DNA from: Vibrio neptunius | Lineage (GTDB): Bacteria > Pseudomonadota > Gammaproteobacteria > Enterobacterales > Vibrionaceae | Assembly: GCF_000967495.1 (NCBI RefSeq) | Contig: NZ_JXXU01000022.1 | Coordinates: forward strand, 62,001 to 126,000 | DNA length: 64,000 nt | Direction: 5' to 3' | Part shown: piece by piece, positions 26,861-36,499 of the stretch | Numbering within the stretch: position 1 is the stretch's first letter | Layout of the letters: each line of letters starts with the position of its first letter | Made by a program: the position numbers and the translations under genes | Notes under the pieces: model-generated | The model's database searches: none | Told to the model about the DNA's origin: nothing | The model's input: only the letters and a program-made list of their open reading frames with translations

Positions 26861-27529
26861 TTAATTGACACTCACTCTCAACGCCGCACTGATCGCAAAT
26901 GGTGTTAGGGTCATTGCCCCCATCAACATCGCACCCATGATTGCGAGCTGTCCGTTGTATGCCATTCCAAGTGAAGCAGCATCAATAGCCGAAGTCGCAA
27001 AAATTAGTACGGGAATATACAGAGGCAAAATCAACAAACTGAGTAACACGCCCCCTTTTTGTAGACCCACCGTCAACGCGACACCAATAGCACCGATGAA
27101 GCTCAACGTTGGAGTGCCTACAAGCAAAGTCGAAACAATAGCCAACCAAGAGTTCATATCAAGAGAAAGTAAAATAGCCAGCAAAGGGCTAATCAAGATC
27201 AAGGGTAAGCCCGTCAAAGCCCAATGAGCAATGACTTTTGACATCACCACGACTGGCAACGGGACAGGCATTAACATCATTTGTTCCAGTGATCCATCCT
27301 GAAAATCGTCCCTAAATAGCCTTTCTAGAGATAACAATGCAGACAACAATGCCGCGACCCACACAATACCGGCAGCAATACGAGCCAACAGGCTGGGCTC
27401 TGGACCAATGCTGAGTGGGAAAAGTGTAATCACTATGATGAAAAACCACAGCGGATTGAGTATGTCTGCCTGACGGCGAAACGCAATAAGCAATTCACGT
27501 CGAATAATACTGTTCATCGTTGCAAACAT
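26861..27529 (-). CDS. ccmB: Heme exporter permease CcmB
   Basis: CcmB (222 residues) is the membrane subunit of the CcmAB ABC transporter that powers release of heme-loaded CcmE. Six hydrophobic segments are visible, and family signatures ELLIAFRRQADILNPLWFF and LFRDDFQDGSLEQMML are present. It follows ccmA after 2 bases. Confidence 0.95.
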   Translation of the reverse strand: MFATMNSIIRRELLIAFRRQADILNPLWFFIIVITLFPLSIGPEPSLLARIAAGIVWVAALLSALLSLERLFRDDFQDGSLEQMMLMPVPLPVVVMSKVIAHWALTGLPLILISPLLAILLSLDMNSWLAIVSTLLVGTPTLSFIGAIGVALTVGLQKGGVLLSLLILPLYIPVLIFATSAIDAASLGMAYNGQLAIMGAMLMGAMTLTPFAISAALRVSVN

Positions 27530-27531
27530 GG

Positions 27532-28152
27532 TTAACTACCCAGTTTTATTTTTCTTAGTTTTGGAGTATCAGCGAACATATCCTGATGCGTTGTAAGTAT
27601 CACGATACCACCCTTTTCAGCGTGGCTAAGAAAGAGAGATTCCAAAACTTTCACTCCCTGTTTATCGATCGCTGTCAACGGCTCATCCAAGATCCAAAGT
27701 TTATGATCGCTCAACCACAAACGTGCCAGTGCAACCCGACGTTGTTGCCCTGCAGATAACTGAGCGACAGGGACATCCTCACGACCCACTAAACCCACTT
27801 TCATAAGAGCACGATAAATAGTCTCTTTATCGACTGGCTTATGAGAATGAATATTAAGGTAGAACCTCAAATTTTCATAAGCGGTGAGCTCACGTTTTAC
27901 GCCGGTTTGATGGCCCAAAAACAGCAGTTCTTGGTGATAACCATCTCGGTTTGACTCAATGTTTTCGTTGTTCCAGAAAATCTCACCACTGTCACGATCT
28001 CCGAGCCCAGTAACGATACGCAATAACGTTGTTTTGCCCGTGCCATTTCGGCCTTCAATCTGTACTAACTCACCGGAATTTATAGTAAAAGATAGGGATT
28101 CGAAGAGAATTCTTTCATCTCTGATGGCAGTCAGTTGAGATACTTCTAACAT
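27532..28152 (-). CDS. ccmA: Heme exporter ATPase CcmA
   Basis: CcmA (206 residues) is the ATPase of the CcmAB complex. Walker A is [13 protein letters not shown], the ABC signature [15 protein letters not shown], Walker [13 protein letters not shown], and the switch His is in ILTTHQD. It is the first gene of the ccm operon, downstream of a candidate promoter at 28180-28208. Confidence 0.97.
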   Translation of the reverse strand: MLEVSQLTAIRDERILFESLSFTINSGELVQIEGRNGTGKTTLLRIVTGLGDRDSGEIFWNNENIESNRDGYHQELLFLGHQTGVKRELTAYENLRFYLNIHSHKPVDKETIYRALMKVGLVGREDVPVAQLSAGQQRRVALARLWLSDHKLWILDEPLTAIDKQGVKVLESLFLSHAEKGGIVILTTHQDMFADTPKLRKIKLGS

Positions 28153-28179
28153 GAACGTTCACTAGATAAATTTTATGTG

Positions 28180-28208
28180 GGTATAGTACCACAGCCGTAC
28201 TCACACAA
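28180..28208 (-). promoter_or_regulatory. Candidate promoter of the ccm operon
   Basis: Minus-strand TTGTGT, a 17-base spacer and TATACC lie about 30-55 bases before the ccmA ATG. The -10 box is imperfect. Confidence 0.45.
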
Positions 28209-28308
28209 AATAGAAATAGCCCCATACGAATCACGAAACTCGGTAAGATTCTGTTAATAATCTATCACAGCTCAATCCAACTACCACTAAATGGTTACAA
28301 TTGAACAC

Positions 28309-28338
28309 AAAAAAAGGATGCTATTTGCATCCTTTTTC
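28309..28338 (-). terminator. Terminator of the flagellar/chemotaxis operon
   Basis: Arms AAAAAGGATGC and GCATCCTTTTT around a short loop, with a long T-run on the minus strand. It lies six bases beyond the DUF2802 stop and ends the operon that starts at flhA. Confidence 0.9.
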
Positions 28339-28343
28339 AATCG

Positions 28344-28838
28344 TTATTTTCTTGCACTTTTTCGCCGTACTGGTGCTTTTCGTTGTTCGTTACTTGCTCT
28401 TAACGGAGGAACCTTCTCTTTTCCAGCAATCTTTTTTTGCAAAGATAACATCAACTCCGCTTCCGCTTTAGGCAATTCACATTCTTCAATGAGCTCGTTA
28501 ACATCAGCGCCTAGCTGAACCATTTTTGTGGCCCGTGAATACAACCGACCATCACCATCTTCCTGTTCTAGTTCTGATATTCTTTCGTTCAGGTGCTGGA
28601 TGAGGTCCTGCTGCTCACTGACGCGTTGTCCCAATCCGACAACCACTGAGCGTACTTCAAGCAATTGCTTTGTTGCCTTGTGTAACTCTTTATCAAGATG
28701 ACGATTTTGCTGTCGCCAATGGTCGGCCATTAAACGCTGACTTTTCTTAAGACGAAAAAGAGCCAATACAAACAACAGTACAACTAACGCAACGGCTCCT
28801 GCAATCACAGGAGCATTTGCCAACACAACCGCATCCAT
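28344..28838 (-). CDS. DUF2802 family protein of the flagellar locus
   Basis: This 164-residue protein has an N-terminal membrane span (APVIAGAVALVVLLFVLALF), a coiled coil (about 35-95) and a conserved C-terminal region (KMVQLGADVNELIEECELPKAEAELMLSLQ) before a basic tail. DUF2802 proteins accompany polar flagellar and chemotaxis genes in many gamma-proteobacteria; the role is not established. It overlaps the cheW stop by one base and is the last gene of the operon. Confidence 0.82.
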   Translation of the reverse strand: MDAVVLANAPVIAGAVALVVLLFVLALFRLKKSQRLMADHWRQQNRHLDKELHKATKQLLEVRSVVVGLGQRVSEQQDLIQHLNERISELEQEDGDGRLYSRATKMVQLGADVNELIEECELPKAEAELMLSLQKKIAGKEKVPPLRASNEQRKAPVRRKSARK

Positions 28839-29332
28839 TACAGGTGAGCCATCTCATCCCATTCTTCGTCAGTCAGAAGTTTGTTCAGATCAACCAGAAT
28901 TAGAAGCTTACCATCGCGGTTGCTTACACCTTGGATGAATTTAGCACTTTCATCAGTACCAACACTTGGCGTGGTGTCAATTTCAGAAGAACGCAAATAA
29001 ACCACTTCAGCAACACTATCCACTAGAATACCAATCACCTGATGTTCAGATTCAATCACGATGATACGTGTATTATCGGTAATTTCACCTTCCATCAAGC
29101 CGAAGCGTGAACGGGTATCGATTACCGTTACGACGTTACCACGTAGATTGATAATACCTAGCACATATTCAGGCGCGCCTGGCACAGGAGCAATTTCGGT
29201 ATAGCGAAGTACTTCACGTACTTGCATGACATTGATACCGTAAGTTTCTTCTTCTAGCTGGAACGTCACCCACTGAAGTACTTCGTCATTGGACTGATCT
29301 TTTCTTACTTCGACTTCATTAGTTTGAGACAT
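28838..29332 (-). CDS. cheW: Chemotaxis coupling protein CheW
   Basis: CheW (164 residues) couples receptors to the kinase CheA at the cell pole. Family features are YGINVMQVREVLRYTEIAPVPGAPEYVLGIINLRG and VIDTRSRFGL. It lies 37 bases after parP and overlaps DUF2802 by one base. Confidence 0.96.
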   Translation of the reverse strand: MSQTNEVEVRKDQSNDEVLQWVTFQLEEETYGINVMQVREVLRYTEIAPVPGAPEYVLGIINLRGNVVTVIDTRSRFGLMEGEITDNTRIIVIESEHQVIGILVDSVAEVVYLRSSEIDTTPSVGTDESAKFIQGVSNRDGKLLILVDLNKLLTDEEWDEMAHL

Positions 29333-29369
29333 ACCTATTCCTCTCTAAGCCTAAATCGGCATAAATGTT

Positions 29370-30362
29370 TTATTTATCTAAGGCTTTTACATCAAGTCCT
29401 GCATTAAGCATAGCTATCAATGCTTCAACATGGATCAAAGCACACATTTTTTCTTTAACCATTCCAGCTAACCACGGTCGCTTTCCGGCCGTTTTACGCC
29501 AGCGAACTTTCTCTGGATTAAGTGATTCTGTTCCTTTGAGCTGCGTGGAAGCCAGTCCCCACATGCTCTCATCTAGCATCACTATATATTGGTATTCATC
29601 CTTGTAGCTGTCATCTACCAGCTTTTCGGCCATCACCCACTTTGCCGTATCTACCACATCCAACTGAGCCTCTCGGCTTGTTTGTAGGCCTAAATACCAA
29701 TCAGGGCGGCCTATCAGATGATTCAATTCCGCGATTCGGTGTATACCACCAAGTTCGTCAAGAGGAACCGCAAAGGTCACTCCATTTACGTCAAAGTAAA
29801 GCACCTGAAACTCAACATCACGTATTGTCGAATGCCAAGTCCCTAGGTCGCTACCACCCGTTTCTGTTTCAGGCTCGGCTTGCGGTGTATTTTCAGCAAT
29901 GATTTCAGGTTCTTCATAGAAAGTTTCTGGTTCAAGTTCGACTTCTAAGGTCTCATCTACTAAAGAAACATCTAACTCTGGTTCAACGCTTACCTCAATT
30001 GCCTCAGGAGTCTCAACATTCCACTCCTGAATTTCTTCAACCGCTTCTTTCGCTTCTGCGATCTGAACCGTGTTTTGCTCCATGACTTCTTCAAGTTGAA
30101 GTTCGGCAACCGGATTCGTAGATTCTAGTTGTTCTAACAACCTTTCCACATCGTCCAAATTCGGTACTTCGACTTCCAGAGTCGGTGCAGAGTAGTAGCT
30201 TTTCTCTTCGACCGATTGAACCAGAGGCTCAGGTTCTGGTAAACCATCCTTATCACTGACTAGCTCTTCTACAACCTCTTCAGATTCAATCGTTTCATCG
30301 AGTAGAGCCGAAAAATATTCGTCCAGCGCCTGTTCACTTGATAGTAAGGTATCGCTACTCAT
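29370..30362 (-). CDS. parP: ParP, CheW-domain polar array anchor protein
   Basis: This 330-residue protein has a long acidic, low-complexity N-terminus (about 1-170, very rich in Glu and Val) and a C-terminal CheW-like domain (about 177-330; QVLYFDVNGVTFAVPLDELGG). Position next to the ParA-like ATPase ParC and before cheW matches Vibrio ParP, which binds CheA and ParC and retains arrays at the pole. It overlaps parC by 8 bases. The start follows the parC reading frame closely. Confidence 0.9.
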   Translation of the reverse strand: MSSDTLLSSEQALDEYFSALLDETIESEEVVEELVSDKDGLPEPEPLVQSVEEKSYYSAPTLEVEVPNLDDVERLLEQLESTNPVAELQLEEVMEQNTVQIAEAKEAVEEIQEWNVETPEAIEVSVEPELDVSLVDETLEVELEPETFYEEPEIIAENTPQAEPETETGGSDLGTWHSTIRDVEFQVLYFDVNGVTFAVPLDELGGIHRIAELNHLIGRPDWYLGLQTSREAQLDVVDTAKWVMAEKLVDDSYKDEYQYIVMLDESMWGLASTQLKGTESLNPEKVRWRKTAGKRPWLAGMVKEKMCALIHVEALIAMLNAGLDVKALDK

Positions 30363-31131
30363 TCACCGCTAACCTCTCTAGATAGATCAACAGTTGTTTA
30401 TAGGCAAAAACTCCACGACTCCCGGACGCAAAATGCGAAACAGGAAGATGCTTTAAACTCGCATCCCTAAACTTTGTATCAATGGGAACTGCAGAAGACC
30501 ATACCTGATCAGGGTAGTCCTTCTTTAATTGCTGTAATGTCTGCAACGACGCCCTTGTGCGTTTATCATACATAGTCGGTACGATCGTAACATTGAAGGC
30601 TCTATTTCGTGATTTCTGCATAATCGCGAGTGTGCGAACCATTCGTTCAAGACCTTTCATCGCCAAAAATTCTGTCTGAACAGGAATGAGTATTCTATTG
30701 CTCGCCGCTAACGCATTGACCATCATTACACCAAGAATAGGTGGACAATCAATCAGCACGTAGTCGTAATGCTCTTTGATCGCCATCATCGCGCGCTTGA
30801 GAATCAAGCCCATTCCGCTGCGGTTGCCCATCACTCGGTCTAGTGTGGCGAGCGACATGTGCGCCGGAATAATATCAATACCTTCAATGTCAGACTTCAT
30901 CACCAAAGGCAATACGCTTTGCTCGCTGAACTCTTTCAACTGAAAGAGGTCAAATAAGCTTGCATCTACACCGTCTGAATCATAGCCTAAATACGTAGTC
31001 AGAGATGCATGAGGGTCTGTATCGACAAGCAAAACCCGTTTTCCTTGCTTGCTCAACAAACCTGCCAGTGTGATAGTAGTCGTTGTTTTACCTACACCAC
31101 CTTTTTGGTTTGCAATACTCCAAACAATCAT
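30355..31131 (-). CDS. parC: ParC, ParA-family ATPase for polar chemotaxis arrays
   Basis: ParC (258 residues) is a ParA/Soj-like ATPase; in Vibrio it directs chemotaxis arrays to the pole. The deviant Walker A is KGGVGKTTT at residues 10-18, with Walker A' VLLVDTDPHASLT and Walker B YVLIDCPPILG. It starts 9 bases after cheB and overlaps parP by 8. It is a second MinD/ParA-type ATPase in the operon, besides FlhG. Confidence 0.94.
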   Translation of the reverse strand: MIVWSIANQKGGVGKTTTTITLAGLLSKQGKRVLLVDTDPHASLTTYLGYDSDGVDASLFDLFQLKEFSEQSVLPLVMKSDIEGIDIIPAHMSLATLDRVMGNRSGMGLILKRAMMAIKEHYDYVLIDCPPILGVMMVNALAASNRILIPVQTEFLAMKGLERMVRTLAIMQKSRNRAFNVTIVPTMYDKRTRASLQTLQQLKKDYPDQVWSSAVPIDTKFRDASLKHLPVSHFASGSRGVFAYKQLLIYLERLAVNE

Positions 31132-31140
31132 GCGTAGCCC

Positions 31141-32271
31141 CTACGATAAACCGACTTCTACCAACATTCGCTCGGCGATGCGGTCTAAGGGGAGGTCTTC
31201 AGTGGAAATACCCGCTTTAGCCACCGCTTGTGGCATTCCGTATACAACACAACTTTCTTCATCTTGTGCCCAGATAGTTGCGCCTGCACTTTTTAGCATT
31301 CGAGCCCCTTCACGACCATCAGCTCCCATACCAGTCAGTACCATAGAGAGCACTTGTTCTGAATATATTTTTGCCGCACTACCAAACGTCACATCAACGC
31401 ATGGCTTGTAGTTCATGCGCTCACCACCATCGATAATACGCAACTTAGCAGAGCCAGGTCGGCCATCGATCATCATCTGTTTGCCACCAGGCGCTAAATA
31501 TGCCACCCCAGGTTTGAGAGCATCACCATCGGCAGCTTCTTTTACCTGGATCTTACACAGAGAGTTTAAACGACTTGCAAAAGCCGCTGTAAATGTCGCG
31601 GGCATATGCTGAATCAAAACGATGGGGTGTGGATAGTTAGCTGGCAGCTTTGTGAGTATTTTTTGCAATGCAACAGGCCCTCCTGTGGAAGTCCCAATTG
31701 CGGTCAACTGGTATTTTTTGCCGCTCGCTTTAAATCTCGCAGTGGAAGACGGTTTAGACGCAGGTGCAGCTTGGCGCGTCGCTCGTTGCGCGGAAGCTGC
31801 CGGCGTAGCGGCTTGCCTTGTCGTAGAAGTGGACGTTGGCGCAGGTTTGGAAGCCGGACGACGCATGAATGTACGACGTGTTGATATTTGAATAACGCGT
31901 TGCTGGAGCAAAGACACGGCTTCATCACGGTTGCGCGCAATATCCTCGAACTTCTTCGGCAAAAAGTCTAATGCACCTGCATCCAAAGCATCCAGTGTCG
32001 CTTTGGCGCCATCATGGGTGAGTGATGAAAACATTAAGATAGGCACTGGGCTTTTAGCCATTATTTCACGGACAGCAGTAATACCGTCCATCACTGGCAT
32101 TTCAATGTCCATAGTAATGACATCTGGCTTCAGCTTCACAGCTTTTTCAACCGCTTCCTTACCATTGGTGGCCACGTCCATTACCTCAAGTCGAGGTTCG
32201 GAGTTTATTATTTCACTGACTCGGCGACGAAAAAAACTCGAATCATCTACTACTAACACTTTAATCGCCAT
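31141..32271 (-). CDS. cheB: Chemotaxis protein-glutamate methylesterase CheB
   Basis: CheB (376 residues) removes methyl groups from receptors for adaptation. The receiver domain has Asp55 in [13 protein letters not shown] and Lys in FLPKKF. A Ala/Ser/Thr-rich linker (about 135-185) leads to the esterase domain with the Ser of AIGTSTGGP, His of IQHMPATFT, and Asp of TGMGADG. It lies between cheA and parC. Confidence 0.96.
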   Translation of the reverse strand: MAIKVLVVDDSSFFRRRVSEIINSEPRLEVMDVATNGKEAVEKAVKLKPDVITMDIEMPVMDGITAVREIMAKSPVPILMFSSLTHDGAKATLDALDAGALDFLPKKFEDIARNRDEAVSLLQQRVIQISTRRTFMRRPASKPAPTSTSTTRQAATPAASAQRATRQAAPASKPSSTARFKASGKKYQLTAIGTSTGGPVALQKILTKLPANYPHPIVLIQHMPATFTAAFASRLNSLCKIQVKEAADGDALKPGVAYLAPGGKQMMIDGRPGSAKLRIIDGGERMNYKPCVDVTFGSAAKIYSEQVLSMVLTGMGADGREGARMLKSAGATIWAQDEESCVVYGMPQAVAKAGISTEDLPLDRIAERMLVEVGLS

Positions 32272-32295
32272 AGCTATCCTTTTTATTTCTACGAC

Positions 32296-34578
32296 TTAGA
32301 TTCGAGAAGCAGTTGCGTACTGCTTGAGCAAATCCGGCACATCCAGAATAAGCGCAATATGTCCATCACTGGTGATTGTTGCACCTGCCATACCTGGCGT
32401 GCCTTGAAGCATACTATCGAGCGGTTTGATAACCACTTCCTCTTGTCCAATCAAAGTATCCACCACAAAACCAACACGCTGGCTACCGATCTGAACTATC
32501 ACGACATGACCATGCCCTTTACGAAGTTCTACATCCCCAGCTCTCGGCGCTAACCAATTCTGCAGATAGAATAGTGGAATAGATTTTTCACGAACAATAA
32601 TGGTCAGTTGGCCATCAACAACGTTAGTTCGACTCAAATCAAGGTGGAAAATCTCATTAACGCTTGCCAATGGAAGAGCAAATGGGTGTCCAGCCACACC
32701 GACCATTAAGGTAGGAAGGATAGCCAAAGTTAACGGCACCTTAATCGTTATTTTGGTCCCCTTACCCATCTCCGAATCGATGTCAATGGAGCCATTTAGA
32801 GTATTGATAGCGGTTTTAACCACATCCATACCTACACCACGACCTGAAATATCGGAAATTTTCTCTTTACTAGAGAATCCGGGCATAAAGATAAGATTAA
32901 AACACTCTTTATTGGTCAAACGAGAAGCTGCATCTTCATCCATCATGCCACGCTTAACCGCAATGCCGCGAAGTTTATCGGGGTCCATACCACCGCCATC
33001 ATCCACAATGGCTAGCTCGATATGATCGCCTTCTTGAGAAGCAGATAGAATGACTTTACCCGTTCTTGGTTTGCCTGCCTTAGCACGATCATCTGGCATC
33101 TCAACGCCATGGTCAACGGAGTTACGCACCAAGTGGATCAATGGATCCGCGAGTGCTTCAACCAAGTTTTTATCTAGGTCGGTGTCTTCACCGCGCATCT
33201 CAAGCTCAATATCTTTCTTCAAACTACGTGCGAGATCTCTAACAACTCGAGGGAAACGACCAAACACTTTCTTAATTGGCTGCATGCGAGTCTTCATGAC
33301 TGCGCCTTGCAAATCAGCAGTAACAACATCCAAGTTAGCTACCGCTTTAGACATTTCTTCGTCGTTGCTGTTGAGGCCTAAACTTAACAGTCGGTTACGA
33401 ACGAGCACCAATTCCCCTACCATGTTCATAATGGTGTCTAGGGTTGAAGTATCGACTCGAACCGTGGCCTCAGCTTGAGGTTTTTTGGCTTGTGTCGCTG
33501 GGGGAGACGACTCTTTTTTAGCTGGCGGTGCAGCTTTCTCTTTTGGTTTGGGCGCAGGTGCAACTGTCGAAGCAGCAGGAGCGGCCGCCTTAGGAGCGGG
33601 TGCCGCAGCTTTGGGGGCTGGCGTCGGTTCGGGATCTGGCGCTACGTTTTGTGCGGCTGGCTTAGTAACGGCCTCAAGTTCTTCAATTGAAGGGCCTTTA
33701 CCTGAACCATGTAAATCATCAAGCAACTTTTCGAATTCAGCGTCTGTCATTAGATCACTGTCACCAGCACCAGAAGCCGCAGCTGGTGCTGGCGATTCAG
33801 GTTTAGAAGCAGGCGCGGCCGCTGGGGGAGTTACCGCACCTTCACCAGGTGCTTTTCCGCTACCATGCAGTTCATCTAAGAGTTTTTCAAATTCATCATC
33901 CGTAATATCACCGCTCATATCACCATCAATTGCTGATGGGGCGGCGGGTGTTTCTGGTGCTGCAGCAGCTTCAGCTGCTCCTGGTGCGCTACCTTCACCG
34001 TGCAACTGATCTAATAATTTATCAAACTCGTCCTGAGTAATTTCGTCAATAGAACCAGCTGAAATAGTTTCAGAGCTTGATGAAGCTTCTACTGACTCAG
34101 TGACTTCTGGTTGTTGCGGAGCTGGTTCTTCAGCTACAACTTCAGGTTCCACTGGTGCGGCTTCACCAGGCCCTTCTTCATCCGCGGTTTGCGGCTGACT
34201 CAATCGATGCAGTTCGTCCAAGAGAGCTTGGTCAGCTGGGGTTAGAGGCTCTCTATCTTGCACAGCTTGAAACTGTTCATTAACGGTATCTAAGGCCGTC
34301 AGCATTGTATCCATTAGACTTGCAGATACCTCGCGCTGCCCGTTACGCAAAATATCGAATACGTTCTCCGCACCGTGACAAGTATCGACCAGTTCGGTCA
34401 ATGAAAGAAAACCGGCCCCGCCTTTGACGGTGTGGAATCCACGAAAGATTGCATTTAAAAGATCTTTGTCGTCGGGGTTATTTTCCAATTCTACCAACTG
34501 CTCAGAAAGCAGCTCTAGAATTTCTCCTGCCTCGACCAAAAAGTCCTGTAGAATATCTTCGTCTAATTCATAGCTCAT
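32296..34578 (-). CDS. cheA: Chemotaxis histidine kinase CheA
   Basis: CheA (760 residues) phosphorylates CheY and CheB in response to receptors. P1 holds the phospho-acceptor His49 in FRGFHTVKGGAG. Dimerisation begins near 375 (VDTSTLDTIMNMVGELVLVRNRL), followed by the ATPase (HLVRNSVDHGVE, DDGGGMDP, GRGVGMDVV) and the CheW-like P5 domain. Between P1 and P3 is a 240-residue Ala/Pro/Glu-rich linker with three copies of an 18-residue motif, and no recognisable folded P2 domain. Confidence 0.96.
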   Translation of the reverse strand: MSYELDEDILQDFLVEAGEILELLSEQLVELENNPDDKDLLNAIFRGFHTVKGGAGFLSLTELVDTCHGAENVFDILRNGQREVSASLMDTMLTALDTVNEQFQAVQDREPLTPADQALLDELHRLSQPQTADEEGPGEAAPVEPEVVAEEPAPQQPEVTESVEASSSSETISAGSIDEITQDEFDKLLDQLHGEGSAPGAAEAAAAPETPAAPSAIDGDMSGDITDDEFEKLLDELHGSGKAPGEGAVTPPAAAPASKPESPAPAAASGAGDSDLMTDAEFEKLLDDLHGSGKGPSIEELEAVTKPAAQNVAPDPEPTPAPKAAAPAPKAAAPAASTVAPAPKPKEKAAPPAKKESSPPATQAKKPQAEATVRVDTSTLDTIMNMVGELVLVRNRLLSLGLNSNDEEMSKAVANLDVVTADLQGAVMKTRMQPIKKVFGRFPRVVRDLARSLKKDIELEMRGEDTDLDKNLVEALADPLIHLVRNSVDHGVEMPDDRAKAGKPRTGKVILSASQEGDHIELAIVDDGGGMDPDKLRGIAVKRGMMDEDAASRLTNKECFNLIFMPGFSSKEKISDISGRGVGMDVVKTAINTLNGSIDIDSEMGKGTKITIKVPLTLAILPTLMVGVAGHPFALPLASVNEIFHLDLSRTNVVDGQLTIIVREKSIPLFYLQNWLAPRAGDVELRKGHGHVVIVQIGSQRVGFVVDTLIGQEEVVIKPLDSMLQGTPGMAGATITSDGHIALILDVPDLLKQYATASRI
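33700..34044 (-). repeat. cheA: Three-copy motif in the CheA linker
   Basis: Residues 179-196 (EITQDEFDKLLDQLHGEG), 224-241 (DITDDEFEKLLDELHGSG) and 276-293 (LMTDAEFEKLLDDLHGSG) repeat at 45- and 52-residue spacing in an otherwise Ala/Pro-rich linker. A weaker copy, ADQALLDELHRL, lies at about 115-126. The pattern predicts a short amphipathic helix with a turn. Confidence 0.85.
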
Positions 34579-34587
34579 AAGTTACCT

Positions 34588-35307
34588 CTAAAACCCAAGA
34601 CTTGAGAGTAAGTCGTCGACTTCGTCTTGTGATGAAACCGCATCATCCCTTTCATGAGGGTTGAGTATTGGCCCCTCTGGGTCTATCGATGAATTGTTCT
34701 TATTGTTTGCAGCATTTTCTAGCTGGCTAGCACCAAATGCTGTCAGAATTTCCACAAGCCGATCCTCTACTTCGTTAACCAAAGTAATGACTCGACTAAT
34801 AATCTGACCTGTTAAGTCTTGGAAATCCTGAGCCATTAGAATCTCGGTTAATTGCCCTCTGAGTTCAGTACTATCGCCCTCTACCTCGCTCAACAATGCA
34901 TCAATACGATGGCAAAGTGCTTTAAACTCAGTCAGATCAATCCGACCATGCATTAACTCATTCCATTGAGGGCGAACCTGAAGCAACCCGTCATGCAAGT
35001 TATCTGCTATTGGCATACAGCGATCTACAGCATCCATGGTTTTGTTTGCCGCTGTCTCTGTTTTTTCAATGACATACTTGAGTCGGTCCCTAGCATCAGG
35101 GATTTCATCATTCGCAATCTCACTCATACGTTCATCAAGGCTAAACTGCTTGATAGACTCGTGAAGGTCACGCGTTAGCTCGCCTATTTCCTGTAGCATT
35201 GGATTAGAAGAGCCATCATGTATGTCTTTAACAAGTTGGTCAGCTTCATTCTGCTGATCGTTTTCTAACAACTCTACCAGGTGCTTTGCCTGTTCTAATG
35301 AAATCAT
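34588..35307 (-). CDS. cheZ: CheY-P phosphatase CheZ
   Basis: CheZ (239 residues) speeds dephosphorylation of CheY-P. It has the long helical region with the catalytic Gln segment (ILMAQDFQDLTGQIISRVI) and the C-terminal CheY-binding peptide QDEVDDLLSSLGF, nearly identical to that of E. coli. It lies 9 bases before cheA. Confidence 0.96.
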   Translation of the reverse strand: MISLEQAKHLVELLENDQQNEADQLVKDIHDGSSNPMLQEIGELTRDLHESIKQFSLDERMSEIANDEIPDARDRLKYVIEKTETAANKTMDAVDRCMPIADNLHDGLLQVRPQWNELMHGRIDLTEFKALCHRIDALLSEVEGDSTELRGQLTEILMAQDFQDLTGQIISRVITLVNEVEDRLVEILTAFGASQLENAANNKNNSSIDPEGPILNPHERDDAVSSQDEVDDLLSSLGF

Positions 35308-35347
35308 TCTGAATTGGCCTTTTGCGATACTTCGTCAATTCCTTGAC

Positions 35348-35728
35348 TTATAAACGCTCAAAGATTTTATCTAATTTTTCTTTTAGTGTAGCTGCAGTAA
35401 ATGGCTTAACGATATATCCGTTTACACCAGCTTGCGCAGCTTCAATGATTTGTTCGCGCTTTGCTTCTGCTGTGATCATTAGAACAGGTAGGTGCTTAAG
35501 CTCCTCATCGGCACGAATATGCTTCAGAAGGTCTATACCTTGCATACCAGGCATGTTCCAGTCTGTTACAACAAATTCGAACTCACCTTTTTTAAGCATT
35601 GGTAACGCCGTTAAGCCGTCGTCCGCTTCTTGAGTGTTATTGAAACCCAAGTCACGAAGTAAGTTCTTAACGATACGGCGCATTGTTGAAAAATCGTCAA
35701 CAATAAGGATCTTCATGTTTTTATTCAA
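35348..35728 (-). CDS. cheY: Chemotaxis response regulator CheY
   Basis: This receiver-only protein transmits the chemotaxis signal to the flagellar switch. It has [13 protein letters not shown], acceptor Asp in [19 protein letters not shown] and [13 protein letters not shown], very close to E. coli CheY. I prefer a TTG at 35728 (126 residues), because GGAGG lies five bases before it; the GTG at 35740, which would give 130 residues, contains that ribosome site and lacks one of its own. Confidence 0.95.
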   Translation of the reverse strand: MNKNMKILIVDDFSTMRRIVKNLLRDLGFNNTQEADDGLTALPMLKKGEFEFVVTDWNMPGMQGIDLLKHIRADEELKHLPVLMITAEAKREQIIEAAQAGVNGYIVKPFTAATLKEKLDKIFERL

Positions 35729-35761
35729 AATTGCCTCCACTGAGTTTGATATCAGTGATTT

Positions 35762-36499
35762 CTAGTCATTATTTGTCCAAACACTCAACTTAGTGCGTAG
35801 ACGCTGCATTGATTGGCTTAGTATTTGGCTAACGCGCGACTCGCTAACACCAATAACTTCGCCGATTTCCTTCAAGTTTAACTCTTCATCATAATAAAGC
35901 GAAAGTACTAGAGCTTCTCTTTCAGGAAGTGATTTAATTGATTCTACCAGTGCTGTACGAAAATATTCATCTGCGACGCCCTGAAAAGGGATATTTTCTT
36001 CGTCAGCATCTTCGTGCGATATCGCATCTTCTGACACACCTAAATCGTCAATACCAATGAGACGTGAACTGTTTATATCAGTTAGTGCACTGTGGTATTG
36101 ATCGAGAGTCATATCCAAACGCTTGGCAACCTCTGCATCTGTCGGATCACGATTGAGTTCACCTTCTAACTGCGCAATCGCCTGACTGATTTCTCGACTG
36201 TTTTTGTGTACGGAGCGAGGGACCCAATCCCCTCGGCGTATATCATCTAGCATAGCACCACGAATGCGAATACCAGCATAGGTTTCAAAACTGGCACCTT
36301 TGCTGCCATCGTAATTCTTTTGAGCTTCTAACAAGCCGATCATTCCAGCTTGAATAAGGTCTTCAACCTGCACGCTCGGAGGTAGTCGTCCAAGCAAATG
36401 GTGTGCAATGCGCTTAACCAGTACCGAGTATTTTTCTAAAAATGCTCGCTGGCTGTTTTGATTAGCGTATTGGTCATAGGTCAATGCCTTATTCACCAA
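35762..36499 (-). CDS. fliA: Flagellar sigma-28 factor FliA
   Basis: FliA (245 residues) directs transcription of late flagellar genes such as flagellins and motor components. Region 2 has LLGRLPPSVQVEDLIQAGMIGLLEA...FETYAGIRIRGAMLD and region 4 has LPEREALVLSLYYDEELNLKEIGEVIGVSESRVSQ. Its start overlaps the end of flhG by 11 bases. Confidence 0.97.
   Translation of the reverse strand: MVNKALTYDQYANQNSQRAFLEKYSVLVKRIAHHLLGRLPPSVQVEDLIQAGMIGLLEAQKNYDGSKGASFETYAGIRIRGAMLDDIRRGDWVPRSVHKNSREISQAIAQLEGELNRDPTDAEVAKRLDMTLDQYHSALTDINSSRLIGIDDLGVSEDAISHEDADEENIPFQGVADEYFRTALVESIKSLPEREALVLSLYYDEELNLKEIGEVIGVSESRVSQILSQSMQRLRTKLSVWTNND

Noticed and set aside
33485..34009. Long plus-strand open frame (about 174 codons) opposite cheA
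   Set aside because: It mirrors the Ala/Pro/Gly-rich linker of cheA on the other strand; the composition is a by-product of codon bias and no ribosome site or homology is visible.
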